Shown in pieces: positions 35,440 to 44,994 of a DNA stretch of 64,000 bases. The stretch's first letter is position 1; every line of letters starts with the position of its first letter. The stretch comes from Thiotrichaceae bacterium UBA4486 (GTDB lineage: Bacteria; Pseudomonadota; Gammaproteobacteria; Eutrophobiales; Eutrophobiaceae). The notes under the pieces were generated by a model. It was not told where the DNA came from. It was given only the letters and a program-made list of their open reading frames with translations, and ran no database searches. A program made the translations under genes and the position numbers. The DNA lies in NCBI GenBank assembly GCA_002389045.1, contig DGNS01000015.1, forward strand, positions 59,991 to 123,990, in the 5' to 3' direction.

Positions 35440-36096
35440 ATGGATCATGGTACGGCATCCGCCTACGGGCTTTGGTCCCTGGTTCTCATTAACTCAGCGG
35501 TATTTATTGTTTTCGCCTTCAGTTTTACCAAACCGAAAACCAATCGGGACTGGCGTTCGCTGGGCGTGTTTTCCGCCTTTATCGTCGCCTTGTTTACCGA
35601 GATGTACGGGTTTCCCTTGACGATATATTTGTTGTCCGGCTGGTTGACACAGAACTATCCCGGCGTCGATTTCTTGTCGCATGAAAATGGTCACCTGTGG
35701 CATACGATCCTGGGGTTAGGCGGCAACGCCCATTTTGATGTGCTGCACATACTCAGCAATGTTTTTATCTTTGCAGGGTTCTGGTTACTGGCCAGTGCCT
35801 GGAACGTGCTGTATAAGGCGCAACAAACCGGGACTTTGGCAAAAACCGGAACTTACAGTCATCTACGCCACCCGCAGTATTTGGGCTTTATCATCATAAT
35901 GACCGGCTTTCTGTTGCAATGGCCGACATTACCTACGTTAATCATGTTCCCTATATTGGTTTATTTCTATGTGCGGCTGGCAAAACATGAAGAGAAGCAG
36001 GCTCTCGTTGATTTCGGTAATGAATACAGGAACTATATGAATGAAACCCCCGGATTCATACCCAGATTCAACCCAACCTCAATGGAGGCTGAATGA
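35440..36096 (+). CDS. Isoprenylcysteine carboxyl methyltransferase-like membrane protein
   Basis: This 218-residue protein has five to six hydrophobic segments and the C-terminal signature GTYSHLRHPQYLGF with a following E-E-K-x-L (KHEEKQAL) motif, the SAM-binding end of ICMT/NnrU-like membrane methyltransferases. The natural substrate of bacterial members is not known; many are in metal-resistance clusters after DUF2933. It overlaps the DUF3141 gene by 4 bases. Confidence 0.85.
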   Translation: MDHGTASAYGLWSLVLINSAVFIVFAFSFTKPKTNRDWRSLGVFSAFIVALFTEMYGFPLTIYLLSGWLTQNYPGVDFLSHENGHLWHTILGLGGNAHFDVLHILSNVFIFAGFWLLASAWNVLYKAQQTGTLAKTGTYSHLRHPQYLGFIIIMTGFLLQWPTLPTLIMFPILVYFYVRLAKHEEKQALVDFGNEYRNYMNETPGFIPRFNPTSMEAE

Positions 36097-37769
36097 AACT
36101 GTACAGCGATGCATATGATGTATTTGCTGATATCTGGCAATATCAGGCGGATTGGTGGCAACGCAATGTGCTGTTTCTTGACACGCTCAGGGAACGTGCC
36201 AACATCATGCTGGATCATGAGCAGGCAGGACTACCGCCCGTGCTTGCCTTTGAATATGAAACAATTCTTGATGCGCGCACGTTCGAACATCCTGCCAACT
36301 ATGCTTTGCTCCGTATTACCGCTGTGGGCGACGACTGTCTTGAAGATTGTGTCAGGGAAGGAGCAAGACCGGTAATAGTAATCGATCCACGGGCCGGTCA
36401 TGGCCCGGGAATAGGAGGCTTCAAGCGTGAGTCTGAGGTTGGCATTGCCCTGCATGAAGGCCATCCTGTCTACTTCGTCAGCTTCTTTCCCCAGCCCTGT
36501 CCGGGACAGACACTGGAAGACGTCCTCCATGCACTGCGCCATTTTGTTGAGGATGTGATCAAGCGGCATCCGGATACATTGCCGCCGGTTTTATACGGCA
36601 ACTGTCAGGCAGGCTGGTCGGTTGTATTTCTGTCTGCCGATTGCGAAGGCCTTGCCGGACCGGCAATCCTCAATGGATCACCGCTCTCTTACTGGTCCGG
36701 TGAGGGAGATGTCAACCCGATGCGGCTGGCCGGAGGGCTTCTTGGCGGCGCCTGGCTAACACACTTGCTGGCAGATCTGGGAAACGGCAATTTCGACGGT
36801 GCGTGGCTGGCACAGAATTTCGAAAACCTGAATCCTGCAAACACGCTGTGGGGGAAAAATTATCGTCTGTTTTCAAATATTGACAGTGAACGGGAAAGAT
36901 TCCTCGGGTTTGAACGCTGGTGGAATGGATTTTATTTTCTCAGCAAATCGGAGATCACCAGTATTGTTGAAAATCTGTTTATCGGTAACAAACCTGAGCG
37001 TGGTGTAATGAAGGTATGCGAAGGCTGTTACGTCGATCTGAAACGCATACGCAATCCACTGATTGTTTTTGCTTCGAGTGGAGATAATATCACACCGCCC
37101 CATCAGGCACTGAACTGGATCCCGGCAATCTATCCGGACACTCAGGCATTAAAAGGGGCCGGCCAGCGGATCGTGTATCTTATCAATCCACACGTTGGAC
37201 ACCTTGGCATATTTGTCTCGGCACAGGTGGCGCGTTTCGAACACCGTGCGATCCTTGAGAGTGTGGATGAACTTGAGCGGCTTGATCCCGGATTGTATGA
37301 GATGAAGATTGATAATCCGACCGGCAATCCTGACTGCCAAAAAGACCAGTTTAAAGTGATGTTTGAAGAACGTCGGGTTGAGAATATCCAATATGAAAGT
37401 CACCCGGAGGCCTTTGATAAGGTACGACAAGTATCAGAATTCAATACCGCTGTCTATGAAGCTTTTGCAAGTCCATGGATCAGGACAATGGCAACACCAT
37501 GGAGTGCTGATTGGCTTAAGTGGATGCATCCAATGCGAACAAGCCGGTATCTTTATTCCGAACATTTTAATCCCTTGTTGCTGGGTGTGGCCAAAACAGC
37601 CTCCCTTGTCAGGCAAAGCAGACAACTACCAGAGGTGGATAACCCGTATATTGATTTTGAGCAGCAGATCAGCCGCAATATTTCAGATTCCCTCGATAGC
37701 TATCGCAAACTGCGTGATGCCGGGTACGAAAATATATTTAACCTGTTATATGACCGGGACTGGAAATGA
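36093..37769 (+). CDS. DUF3141 family alpha/beta-hydrolase-like protein
   Basis: This 558-residue protein resembles the DUF3141 family, which is related to PHA synthases. A nucleophile-elbow-like GNCQAGWS is near residue 170, preceded by the stretch PVIVIDPRAGHGPGIGGFK. The helical N-terminus (Tyr/Trp-rich) is shared with PHA proteins. Many members are around 750 residues or longer and this one lacks a long C-terminal part, but the 4-base overlap with the next gene suggests that it ends naturally. It is coupled to both neighbours. A role in polyester metabolism is suggested by the phaC gene close by. Confidence 0.8.
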   Translation: MKLYSDAYDVFADIWQYQADWWQRNVLFLDTLRERANIMLDHEQAGLPPVLAFEYETILDARTFEHPANYALLRITAVGDDCLEDCVREGARPVIVIDPRAGHGPGIGGFKRESEVGIALHEGHPVYFVSFFPQPCPGQTLEDVLHALRHFVEDVIKRHPDTLPPVLYGNCQAGWSVVFLSADCEGLAGPAILNGSPLSYWSGEGDVNPMRLAGGLLGGAWLTHLLADLGNGNFDGAWLAQNFENLNPANTLWGKNYRLFSNIDSERERFLGFERWWNGFYFLSKSEITSIVENLFIGNKPERGVMKVCEGCYVDLKRIRNPLIVFASSGDNITPPHQALNWIPAIYPDTQALKGAGQRIVYLINPHVGHLGIFVSAQVARFEHRAILESVDELERLDPGLYEMKIDNPTGNPDCQKDQFKVMFEERRVENIQYESHPEAFDKVRQVSEFNTAVYEAFASPWIRTMATPWSADWLKWMHPMRTSRYLYSEHFNPLLLGVAKTASLVRQSRQLPEVDNPYIDFEQQISRNISDSLDSYRKLRDAGYENIFNLLYDRDWK

Positions 37770-40435
37770 GTGTAATTAATCTGCACAAGATGTTCAGACC
37801 TGAATCTGTGGCCTTGATTGGGGCATCGGCCGATAAAAGTTCATTAGGTTATGTGGTTATGAAAAATCTTCTGGTCGGTGAATTTTCCGGAGTCATTCTT
37901 CCGGTCAATCCGAAATATAAAAATATAAGTGGAGTACATGCTTATCAGGATATCTCATCCTTGCCGGCCGTTCCGGATCTTGCGGTAATTTGCACGCCTG
38001 CCAAAACAGTTCCCGGTATTCTAGCTGAATTGGGAGAACGTGGTACCCGCGCAGCTGTTGTATTAAGTGCGGGATTCCATGAATCGGTAGACGGTCAGAC
38101 ATTAAAGCAAAGTATGCTGGATGCGGCAAAACCTCACAACCTGCGTATACTTGGACCCAATTGTGTCGGATTGTTGATACCTTCTTTAGGTCTCAATGCA
38201 AGTTTTGCACATACCAATTCCCTGACCGGTAATATTGCAGTTGTCTCCCAGTCCGGGGCCCTGTGCACAACAATCCTTGACTGGGCAAAATCAAGGAACA
38301 TCGGATTCTCATACTTTATCTCTCTTGGAGACAGTGCCGATGTTGATTTTGGCGATCTTCTCGATTATCTGGGAAGTGATGAGTCGACAGACAGCATACT
38401 TTTATACATAGAATCAATTGATCTGGCGCGTAAATTCATATCTGCCGCGCGTGCCACATCCCGAAACAAACCCGTCGTTGTCATAAAATCGGGCCGTATG
38501 TCTGAGGGTGCGCGGGCTGCAGCCTCCCACACAGGAGCGCTGGCAGGAAATGATGATGTATTTGATGCCGCCATACGCCGTTCCGGGATACTCAGGGTTT
38601 ATACAATAAATGATTTGTTCGATGCAGTGGAGACACTCGCTCGCGCACGCCGGGTTAAAGGCAATCGTCTGATAATTCTGACCAATGGTGGAGGTACCGG
38701 AGTATTGGCCACTGATGAGTTGATTATAAATGGTGGCCGGATCGCTGAATTGTCATCTGAGTCGATAAAATCGCTGGATGAATTCCTTCCTGCAACCTGG
38801 TCGAAGGGAAATCCGGTTGACATTATTGGCGATGGAGGCGCTGATCGATATGTGAAAACTCTGAAAGTCCTGCTTAACGCCCGGGATTATGATGCAATTC
38901 TGGTCATGCTGGTGCCAGCCGCTGTTATTGATAACAGGGAAGTTGCAAAAGCTGTTACTGAAGAGATACATAAAACAAACAAGCCTGTTCTAACCTGCTG
39001 GATGGGTAAAGATGCTGTTGCGGAGGCCAGGAACATCTTTGAACATGCCGGTATTCCTTCCTTTGATACCCCCGATTTCGCGATACGCGCCTTCATGCAA
39101 CTTGTTGAATATGACCGGAACAGGCAATGTTTGATGGAGACACCGCTTTCGATAACTGAAGATTTTACACCGGACAGATCAGCGGTTCGCAATATTATTG
39201 AAAACATACTGGAGGACAATCGTAATATTCTGACTGAACCAGAGGCCAAGGACATATTGTCAGCCTACGGAATCCCGGTCGTTGAAACAAAGATTGCAAA
39301 CAACCCGGGCAAAGTATTGGAAGCAGCGGAAAAACTGGGGTTTCCGGTGGCATTGAAAATACTGTCCAGGGATATATCGCATAAGTCAGATGTGGGAGGT
39401 GTTTTGCTTGACATCAAATCAAGCGAAGTGCTTCATGCAGTGTCGGAAGGGATGTTGTCGCGCATTGCAGAGATGAAACCGGACGCGGTCATTGAGGGCT
39501 TCACCGTGCAGAAAATGGTAAATCGTCCCGGCGCTAATGAACTGATAATCGGCATTGCGACAGACCCGATATTCGGTCCTTTCATTTTGTTTGGTCAAGG
39601 CGGGACGTCAGTTGAAATTGTTAATGATAAAGCCCTGGCGCTTCCTCCTCTTAACAGGAAGCTCGCAAGTGATCTGATTATGCGTACCCGGGTAAGTAAA
39701 TTACTAGCCGGTTACAGGGATGTTCCGTCAGCAAACATGAAAGAAATAGAACTCACCCTGGTAAAAATTTCACAGTTAATTACTGACAATCCACAAATTG
39801 TTGAACTGGATATCAATCCATTGTATGCAGACAATGAAGGTGTGATTGCGCTGGATGCCAGAATCAGGATTGAGGCTTCGGCATCTACCGGGGCTGAAAG
39901 GTTTGCAATCCGGCCTTACCCCAGGGAACTGCAAGAAACAGCAAGGCTCGATAATGGGCTCGAGATAGAGTTACGGCCAGTCAGGACGGAGGATGAATCG
40001 GCACTTCACGAACTCTTGAACAAAACAGGACCTGAAGATGTATATTTTCATTTCATGAAAGCAAAAGGTAATTTTTGTCATTCCTGCATTGGCGGTTTCA
40101 CGCAAATCGACTATGACCGTGAAATGGCTTTCGTAGCGACAGTAAATAATGCCAAAACTGAAATCCTTGGTTTTGTCAGAGCAATATCTGATGCTGACAA
40201 CCATGAAGCGGAAATTGCCATCATCGTGCGTACTGATCAGCAAAAGCAGGGTATCGGGAAAATACTGCTGGACAAGATGATTGGCTATTGCAAGTCTCAT
40301 GGGACAAAGCAGTTAACGGGTCAGGCACTAAAAAGAAACAAGGCTTTAACTGATTTGTTTGAGAAATGCGGCTTTGAAATCAGTGAAAACAACGGAAAAG
40401 AAATTGTTGCTGTATCACTGAATCTGCATGAGTAA
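37766..40435 (+). CDS. NDP-forming acyl-CoA synthetase fused to a GNAT acetyltransferase
   Basis: This 889-residue protein has a CoA-binding domain (1-130) and a succinyl-CoA-ligase-like domain with the catalytic-His motif ASHTGALAGND. An ATP-grasp domain (about 490-710) contains ISHKSDVGGV, and a C-terminal GNAT domain (about 735-885) has the Q-x-x-G-x-G/A-type RTDQQKQGIG. This layout is that of PatZ/Pka-type protein lysine acetyltransferases, where the ligase part is often inactive, or of active acetate-CoA ligases with an added GNAT domain. The catalytic His suggests that ligase activity may remain. It overlaps the DUF3141 gene by 4 bases. Confidence 0.88.
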   Translation: MSVINLHKMFRPESVALIGASADKSSLGYVVMKNLLVGEFSGVILPVNPKYKNISGVHAYQDISSLPAVPDLAVICTPAKTVPGILAELGERGTRAAVVLSAGFHESVDGQTLKQSMLDAAKPHNLRILGPNCVGLLIPSLGLNASFAHTNSLTGNIAVVSQSGALCTTILDWAKSRNIGFSYFISLGDSADVDFGDLLDYLGSDESTDSILLYIESIDLARKFISAARATSRNKPVVVIKSGRMSEGARAAASHTGALAGNDDVFDAAIRRSGILRVYTINDLFDAVETLARARRVKGNRLIILTNGGGTGVLATDELIINGGRIAELSSESIKSLDEFLPATWSKGNPVDIIGDGGADRYVKTLKVLLNARDYDAILVMLVPAAVIDNREVAKAVTEEIHKTNKPVLTCWMGKDAVAEARNIFEHAGIPSFDTPDFAIRAFMQLVEYDRNRQCLMETPLSITEDFTPDRSAVRNIIENILEDNRNILTEPEAKDILSAYGIPVVETKIANNPGKVLEAAEKLGFPVALKILSRDISHKSDVGGVLLDIKSSEVLHAVSEGMLSRIAEMKPDAVIEGFTVQKMVNRPGANELIIGIATDPIFGPFILFGQGGTSVEIVNDKALALPPLNRKLASDLIMRTRVSKLLAGYRDVPSANMKEIELTLVKISQLITDNPQIVELDINPLYADNEGVIALDARIRIEASASTGAERFAIRPYPRELQETARLDNGLEIELRPVRTEDESALHELLNKTGPEDVYFHFMKAKGNFCHSCIGGFTQIDYDREMAFVATVNNAKTEILGFVRAISDADNHEAEIAIIVRTDQQKQGIGKILLDKMIGYCKSHGTKQLTGQALKRNKALTDLFEKCGFEISENNGKEIVAVSLNLHE

Positions 40436-40466
40436 GTTGATCTGTTCGCAGATGTTATGAGAATAA

Positions 40467-42290
40467 ATGTTTTGGAACTTTAAAAATACCAGAGCTGAGG
40501 AAATAATTAATAAATTTATTGTGATGAAACATAACTTAAAAGCTAGAGCTAAGCTGGAACCGGAACGAAAAGTGGCAGGTAATACGTCGCTGGATCAGGT
40601 TTTACATGCCAATATTGCCAGATTGACTGGCGGGATTTCTCCAATAGCCCTTATGCAGGCATATGCAGATTGGAGCCAGCATATGCTTCTGTCTCCTGAC
40701 AAACAGCTTGCTTTGATTGAGAAAGCTGTTAATCAATGGTCGCGTTATCTGGATTTCCATGCTCGCTCATGCCGTAATCCACACTGTGATGTCTGCATAG
40801 AACCTTTGCCACAGGACAAACGTTTTTCTGGTGAGGCATGGCAGAAATGGCCGTTTGTCGGAATATATCAGGGCTTTCTTCTGTCACAGCAATGGTGGCA
40901 TTATGCAATGACCGGCGTGAATGGTGTATCCAGACATCATGAAGATGTGATGTCATTTGTGATGCGTCAGTTGCTTGATGTATTTTCGCCGGCAAATTAT
41001 ATTTTGACAAATCCGGAGATTATTGATGCCACAGTAAAACAGCACGGCATGAACTTCGTGCGTGGAAGTTTGAATTTTTGGGAGGATTGGCAAAGGATTA
41101 TCAGTAATCAAAAACCTGTGGGTGCGGAAGCATTTGAGGTGGGCCGCAATATAGCTGTCACACCGGGCAAAGTGATTTTTCGCAACCGGCTGATTGAATT
41201 GATCCAGTACAGTCCGGCCACGGACAAGGTTTTTCCAGAGCCTGTCCTGATAATCCCCGCCTGGATTATGAAATACTACATACTCGATTTATCGCCTGAA
41301 AACTCTCTGGTGAAATACCTTGTAGAACAGGGACACACGGTTTTTATGATCTCCTGGAAAAACCCTGCTGGTGAGGACCGTGAACTGGGAATGGAAGACT
41401 ACCGCCGGCTTGGAGTGATGGAGGCAATCAAAGCTATATCCGCCATTATCCCTAAGCATCCGATACATGCCGTTGGTTACTGCCTTGGCGGTACAATTCT
41501 GGGGATCACCGCTGCCGCAATGATACGCGACGGTGATGAGCGGCTGAAAAGCCTGACGTTGCTGGCTGCCCAGTTTGATTTTACCGAGGCAGGGGAACTG
41601 ATGTTATTTATCGATCCTGCCCAGATTAATTTGATTGAACATATGATGGCCGAGCAGGGATTCCTTGATACACGGCAAATGTCTGGCGCATTTCAGCTTT
41701 TACGGTCCAACGACCTCATCTGGTCAAAAATAGTCCGAAATTATCTGATGGGTGAACGCCGCCCGATGATAGATCTCATGGCCTGGAACGCCGATGCGAC
41801 GCGGATGCCCTATCGCATGCATTCCGAGTATCTGCGCCAACTCTTCCTTAATAACGACCTTGCTGAGGAGCGTTATTGTGTCGATGATCGACCTGTATCA
41901 CTGCGGGATATTCGCATCCCTGTCTTTGCGGTCAGTACAGTCTCGGATCATGTTGCCCCCTGGCGTTCTGTTTATAAAATTCACGCATTAACGAATGCTG
42001 ATGTCACTTTTGTTCTTTCTAACGGCGGTCATAACGCTGGTATCGTTAGCCCTCCCGATCACCCACGACGCCATCACCAGATTGCTACCCATGATGACCT
42101 TGATGCCTATGTTAATCCTGACGATTGGCAAAAGCAGGCAACTCATCATGAAGGCTCCTGGTGGCCATGCTGGCTGAACTGGTTGCAACATTATTCAGGT
42201 GATCCGGTTGAAACACCGGGTCCGGGTGCTCCGCGCAGGGGCTATAAACCTTTGTGCGATGCGCCTGGAACCTATGTACTGGAAAAATGA
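40467..42290 (+). CDS. phaC: Poly(3-hydroxyalkanoate) synthase
   Basis: This 607-residue enzyme has the lipase-like box GYCLGG with catalytic Cys339, the Asp in VSDHVAPW and the His in SNGGHNAGI, the full PhaC triad. Length and the N-terminal region fit the single-subunit class I or II enzymes. It polymerises hydroxyacyl-CoA into storage granules in the cytoplasm. It starts 31 bp after the acyl-CoA synthetase-GNAT gene, which may supply or regulate acyl-CoA. No phaA or phaB gene is seen here. Confidence 0.9.
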   Translation: MFWNFKNTRAEEIINKFIVMKHNLKARAKLEPERKVAGNTSLDQVLHANIARLTGGISPIALMQAYADWSQHMLLSPDKQLALIEKAVNQWSRYLDFHARSCRNPHCDVCIEPLPQDKRFSGEAWQKWPFVGIYQGFLLSQQWWHYAMTGVNGVSRHHEDVMSFVMRQLLDVFSPANYILTNPEIIDATVKQHGMNFVRGSLNFWEDWQRIISNQKPVGAEAFEVGRNIAVTPGKVIFRNRLIELIQYSPATDKVFPEPVLIIPAWIMKYYILDLSPENSLVKYLVEQGHTVFMISWKNPAGEDRELGMEDYRRLGVMEAIKAISAIIPKHPIHAVGYCLGGTILGITAAAMIRDGDERLKSLTLLAAQFDFTEAGELMLFIDPAQINLIEHMMAEQGFLDTRQMSGAFQLLRSNDLIWSKIVRNYLMGERRPMIDLMAWNADATRMPYRMHSEYLRQLFLNNDLAEERYCVDDRPVSLRDIRIPVFAVSTVSDHVAPWRSVYKIHALTNADVTFVLSNGGHNAGIVSPPDHPRRHHQIATHDDLDAYVNPDDWQKQATHHEGSWWPCWLNWLQHYSGDPVETPGPGAPRRGYKPLCDAPGTYVLEK

Positions 42291-42302
42291 TAAGGAGTAA
42301 TT

Positions 42303-42497
42303 ATGAAAAAACATGCAGATAAGCAATTAACAGTAACCGATCCGGTTTGCGGCATGGAGGTCAGCTACAAGACGGCAATCGAGGAATTCAAGTACAAGGG
42401 CAGAACATATTATTTTTGTGCCGGTATTTGCCGGGAAAAGTTCGAAGCCGATCCCGAGCAGTACCTTCGCCCTCACCGGCAGCATGGATTAAGGTAA
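42303..42497 (+). CDS. Single-domain YHS protein
   Basis: This 64-residue protein is one YHS domain: DPVCGMEV at residues 13-20 and YYFCAGICREKFEADPEQYL near the C-terminus, with the metal-binding cysteines. AAGGAG is 6 bases before the start. It has no membrane helix. It could act as a metal chaperone for the neighbours. It lies 12 bp after phaC and 2 bp before the APC permease gene. Confidence 0.88.
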   Translation: MKKHADKQLTVTDPVCGMEVSYKTAIEEFKYKGRTYYFCAGICREKFEADPEQYLRPHRQHGLR

Positions 42498-42499
42498 AA

Positions 42500-43864
42500 A
42501 TGAGCAATAGTAAACAGAAAGAAGCCGATGCAAAAGATCACTCACAACATGACAGAACGACCCAATATGAACTAAACAGTTTGTCGCTTACCGGTGCTGT
42601 ATCTCTGGGCACAGGTGTGATGATCGGCGCTGGAATTTTTGCGTTGACCGGACAGATGGCCGAGATGACCGGTCCTCTTTTTCCATTGGCATTTCTTGCT
42701 TCAGCAGTCATCGTGGCGTTTAGTGCTTATTCGTACATCAAGATGTCCAACGCGTATCCGTCCGCCGGTGGCATCGCAATGTACCTGGAAAAAGCTTATG
42801 GGAAAACACTTCCCACTGCATTCAACGCACTGCTTATGTATTTCTCCATGGTGATTGCTCAGAGCTTTCTGGCTCGAACATTCGGCGCTTATACGCTTCA
42901 ACTATTTGACATAAATGATACCAGTGTGCTGGTTCCCATCCTTGGCGTGTCACTGCTTTTGATGGCTTTCCTGATCAATCTGTCTGGAAACCGCCTTATC
43001 GAAGGTGTTGCATCGTTTATGGCGATCGTGAAAATCGGCGGTATTATACTCTTTGGCCTGGTAGGAATCATGGCTGCGGACAGTGTCGAGATGGAAGTCT
43101 CTGTAAATGCACCCGATGGCACGCTAAGCGGCTTCCTGGCTGCTACGGCGCTCGGTATTCTTGCCTTTAAAGGATTCACCACCATTACCAACAGCGGTTC
43201 GGAACTGAAGGATCCGCATCGTAACGTGGGACGGGCTATCATTATTTCTATACTGTTCTGCGTCGTAATTTATGCGCTCGTTGGTTTTGCGGTTGCCAGC
43301 AACCTGTCTCTTGAGGAAATTATCCGTACCCGGAACTATTCCCTTGCCGCCGCGGCACGCCCTGTAGCCGGCGACTATGGTCTGTGGTTTACTGTAATTC
43401 TGGCTATCATCGCAACAGCAGGCGGGATTATTGCCAGTATTTTTGCGGTTTCAAGAATGTTAGCCATGCTGACCGAGATGAACCTGGTTCCGCATAGTCA
43501 CTTTGGAATGCCCGGCAGCATCCAGAAACATACACTGGTCTACACAGTGGTATTGGGGTTGATATTGACCGCGTTCTTCGATCTTAGCCGGATTGCCGCG
43601 TTGGGCATTGTATTCTACCTGGTAATGGATATAGCCGTCCATTGGGGTATTTTGCGTTATCTTCGCAGAGAGATTAATGCCAACGCCTGTATTCTTGTTA
43701 CAGCAATTATCTTCGATATTGTAGTTCTTGGTGCATTCCTGATGGTAAAAGCATCGACAGATGTGCTGATAATTTATGTATCAGTAATAGGTATGATACT
43801 CATTTTCATCAGTGAACGATTGTTTCTATGGAAAAATTACGGAGTTGAAGAACGGCAATCATAA
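42500..43864 (+). CDS. APC-family amino acid permease
   Basis: This 454-residue membrane protein has 12 predicted helices and the APC signature near the first helix (SLGTGVMIGAGIFALTGQMAEMTGP). The family moves amino acids or amines by exchange or symport. I chose the ATG at 42500 with AAGG 5 bases upstream; the frame runs on upstream through the YHS gene without meaning. The His-rich start (KDHSQHD) is polar. The substrate is unknown, and why it lies in a metal array is not clear. Confidence 0.85.
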   Translation: MSNSKQKEADAKDHSQHDRTTQYELNSLSLTGAVSLGTGVMIGAGIFALTGQMAEMTGPLFPLAFLASAVIVAFSAYSYIKMSNAYPSAGGIAMYLEKAYGKTLPTAFNALLMYFSMVIAQSFLARTFGAYTLQLFDINDTSVLVPILGVSLLLMAFLINLSGNRLIEGVASFMAIVKIGGIILFGLVGIMAADSVEMEVSVNAPDGTLSGFLAATALGILAFKGFTTITNSGSELKDPHRNVGRAIIISILFCVVIYALVGFAVASNLSLEEIIRTRNYSLAAAARPVAGDYGLWFTVILAIIATAGGIIASIFAVSRMLAMLTEMNLVPHSHFGMPGSIQKHTLVYTVVLGLILTAFFDLSRIAALGIVFYLVMDIAVHWGILRYLRREINANACILVTAIIFDIVVLGAFLMVKASTDVLIIYVSVIGMILIFISERLFLWKNYGVEERQS

Positions 43865-43866
43865 TT

Positions 43867-44994
43867 ATGAATCTTCCCGTTACCATTGCCGGCGCGGGCC
43901 CAGCAGGTTTGGCTGCTGCGATAACAGCAGCGAAACATGGCAGACACGTCACAGTTCATGAGCGGCATTCCGACGTGGGATATCGTTTTCACGGTGATTA
44001 CCAGGGACTTGAAAACTGGACATCAACAGAAGATATTCTGGAGCAGATGTCTGCAATCGGAATTGAACCGGAGTTCGAGGTTGCACCGTTCAAAGAAATA
44101 GTCTGCTACGATCCCCTGGGACATGAATATGTTTGCCGTTCTTCACAACCCATGTTTTACCTTGTACGGCGAGGCAATACTCCGGGAACACTTGATTCAG
44201 GATTGAAAGAACAAGCACTGGCTGCAGGTGTTGAGATCATTTTCAATTCTTCCTGCCGGGAATTACTTGATGGAGGAATCGTAGCACAGGGACCCCATCG
44301 TGCAGATGTGATTGCAGTTGGTTATGTCTTCCGGACAGACATGGCAGATGCAGCATTTGTTGCGCTTTCAGATCAGCTTGCCCCACAGGGTTATGCGTAT
44401 CTATTAGTTCATAAAGGACTTGGAACGGTGGCAAGCTGTATGTTTACTGATTTCCATAATGAAAAAACCTACCTGGAGCGAACTGTAGGGTTTTTCCAGC
44501 ATAAGTCTGGATTGGTTATGCAAAAAGAACACCGGTTCGGTGGTAGTGGTAATTTTTCTATTCCCCTTAGCGCACATAAAAATAACATATTACATATTGG
44601 TGAATCAGCCGGCTTCCAGGATGCATTTGCCGGTTTTGGCTTACGATACGCTATTTTATCAGGGTATATTGCTGCAGAATCTCTTCTGGATAATATGCCA
44701 GAAAGATATGAATCTGCCTGGAGAAAGCATTTTCTTGGCTTGATGAAATCATCAGTGGTTAATCGTTACCTGTACGGGATGTCAGGAAATACAGGTTACA
44801 CCCGCTTTATCAAAGGGATTGCAAATAGCAGGGATGCGTTAGTGTGGATAAGGAACCGGTATGAATATGAAAACTGGAAATCATTGATTTATCCATTTGC
44901 CAGACGGAAATTCGGTAAAAGATTGAGTGGTATGTGTGTTGAACCAGGTTGTGATTGCACGTGGTGTCGTTGTCATCATGAAGCGCACGGTTGA
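43867..44994 (+). CDS. FAD-dependent oxidoreductase (geranylgeranyl-reductase-like) with Cys-rich tail
   Basis: This 375-residue flavoprotein opens with the dinucleotide-binding motif IAGAGPAGLAAAI and has a second FAD contact in NILHIGESAGFQDAFAGFGLR. The layout is that of the geranylgeranyl reductase/lipid-reducing branch of FAD-dependent oxidoreductases. Its last 19 residues (CVEPGCDCTWCRCHHEAHG) contain five cysteines and three histidines, an unusual added metal-binding tail. It starts 2 bp after the permease gene and overlaps the DUF547 gene by 17 bases. The substrate may be an isoprenoid or other lipid; this is inference. Confidence 0.78.
   Translation: MNLPVTIAGAGPAGLAAAITAAKHGRHVTVHERHSDVGYRFHGDYQGLENWTSTEDILEQMSAIGIEPEFEVAPFKEIVCYDPLGHEYVCRSSQPMFYLVRRGNTPGTLDSGLKEQALAAGVEIIFNSSCRELLDGGIVAQGPHRADVIAVGYVFRTDMADAAFVALSDQLAPQGYAYLLVHKGLGTVASCMFTDFHNEKTYLERTVGFFQHKSGLVMQKEHRFGGSGNFSIPLSAHKNNILHIGESAGFQDAFAGFGLRYAILSGYIAAESLLDNMPERYESAWRKHFLGLMKSSVVNRYLYGMSGNTGYTRFIKGIANSRDALVWIRNRYEYENWKSLIYPFARRKFGKRLSGMCVEPGCDCTWCRCHHEAHG

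Noticed and set aside
42347..42499. Upstream extension of the APC permease frame
   Set aside because: It overlaps the YHS gene in another frame; the ATG at 42500 has its own ribosome-binding site.
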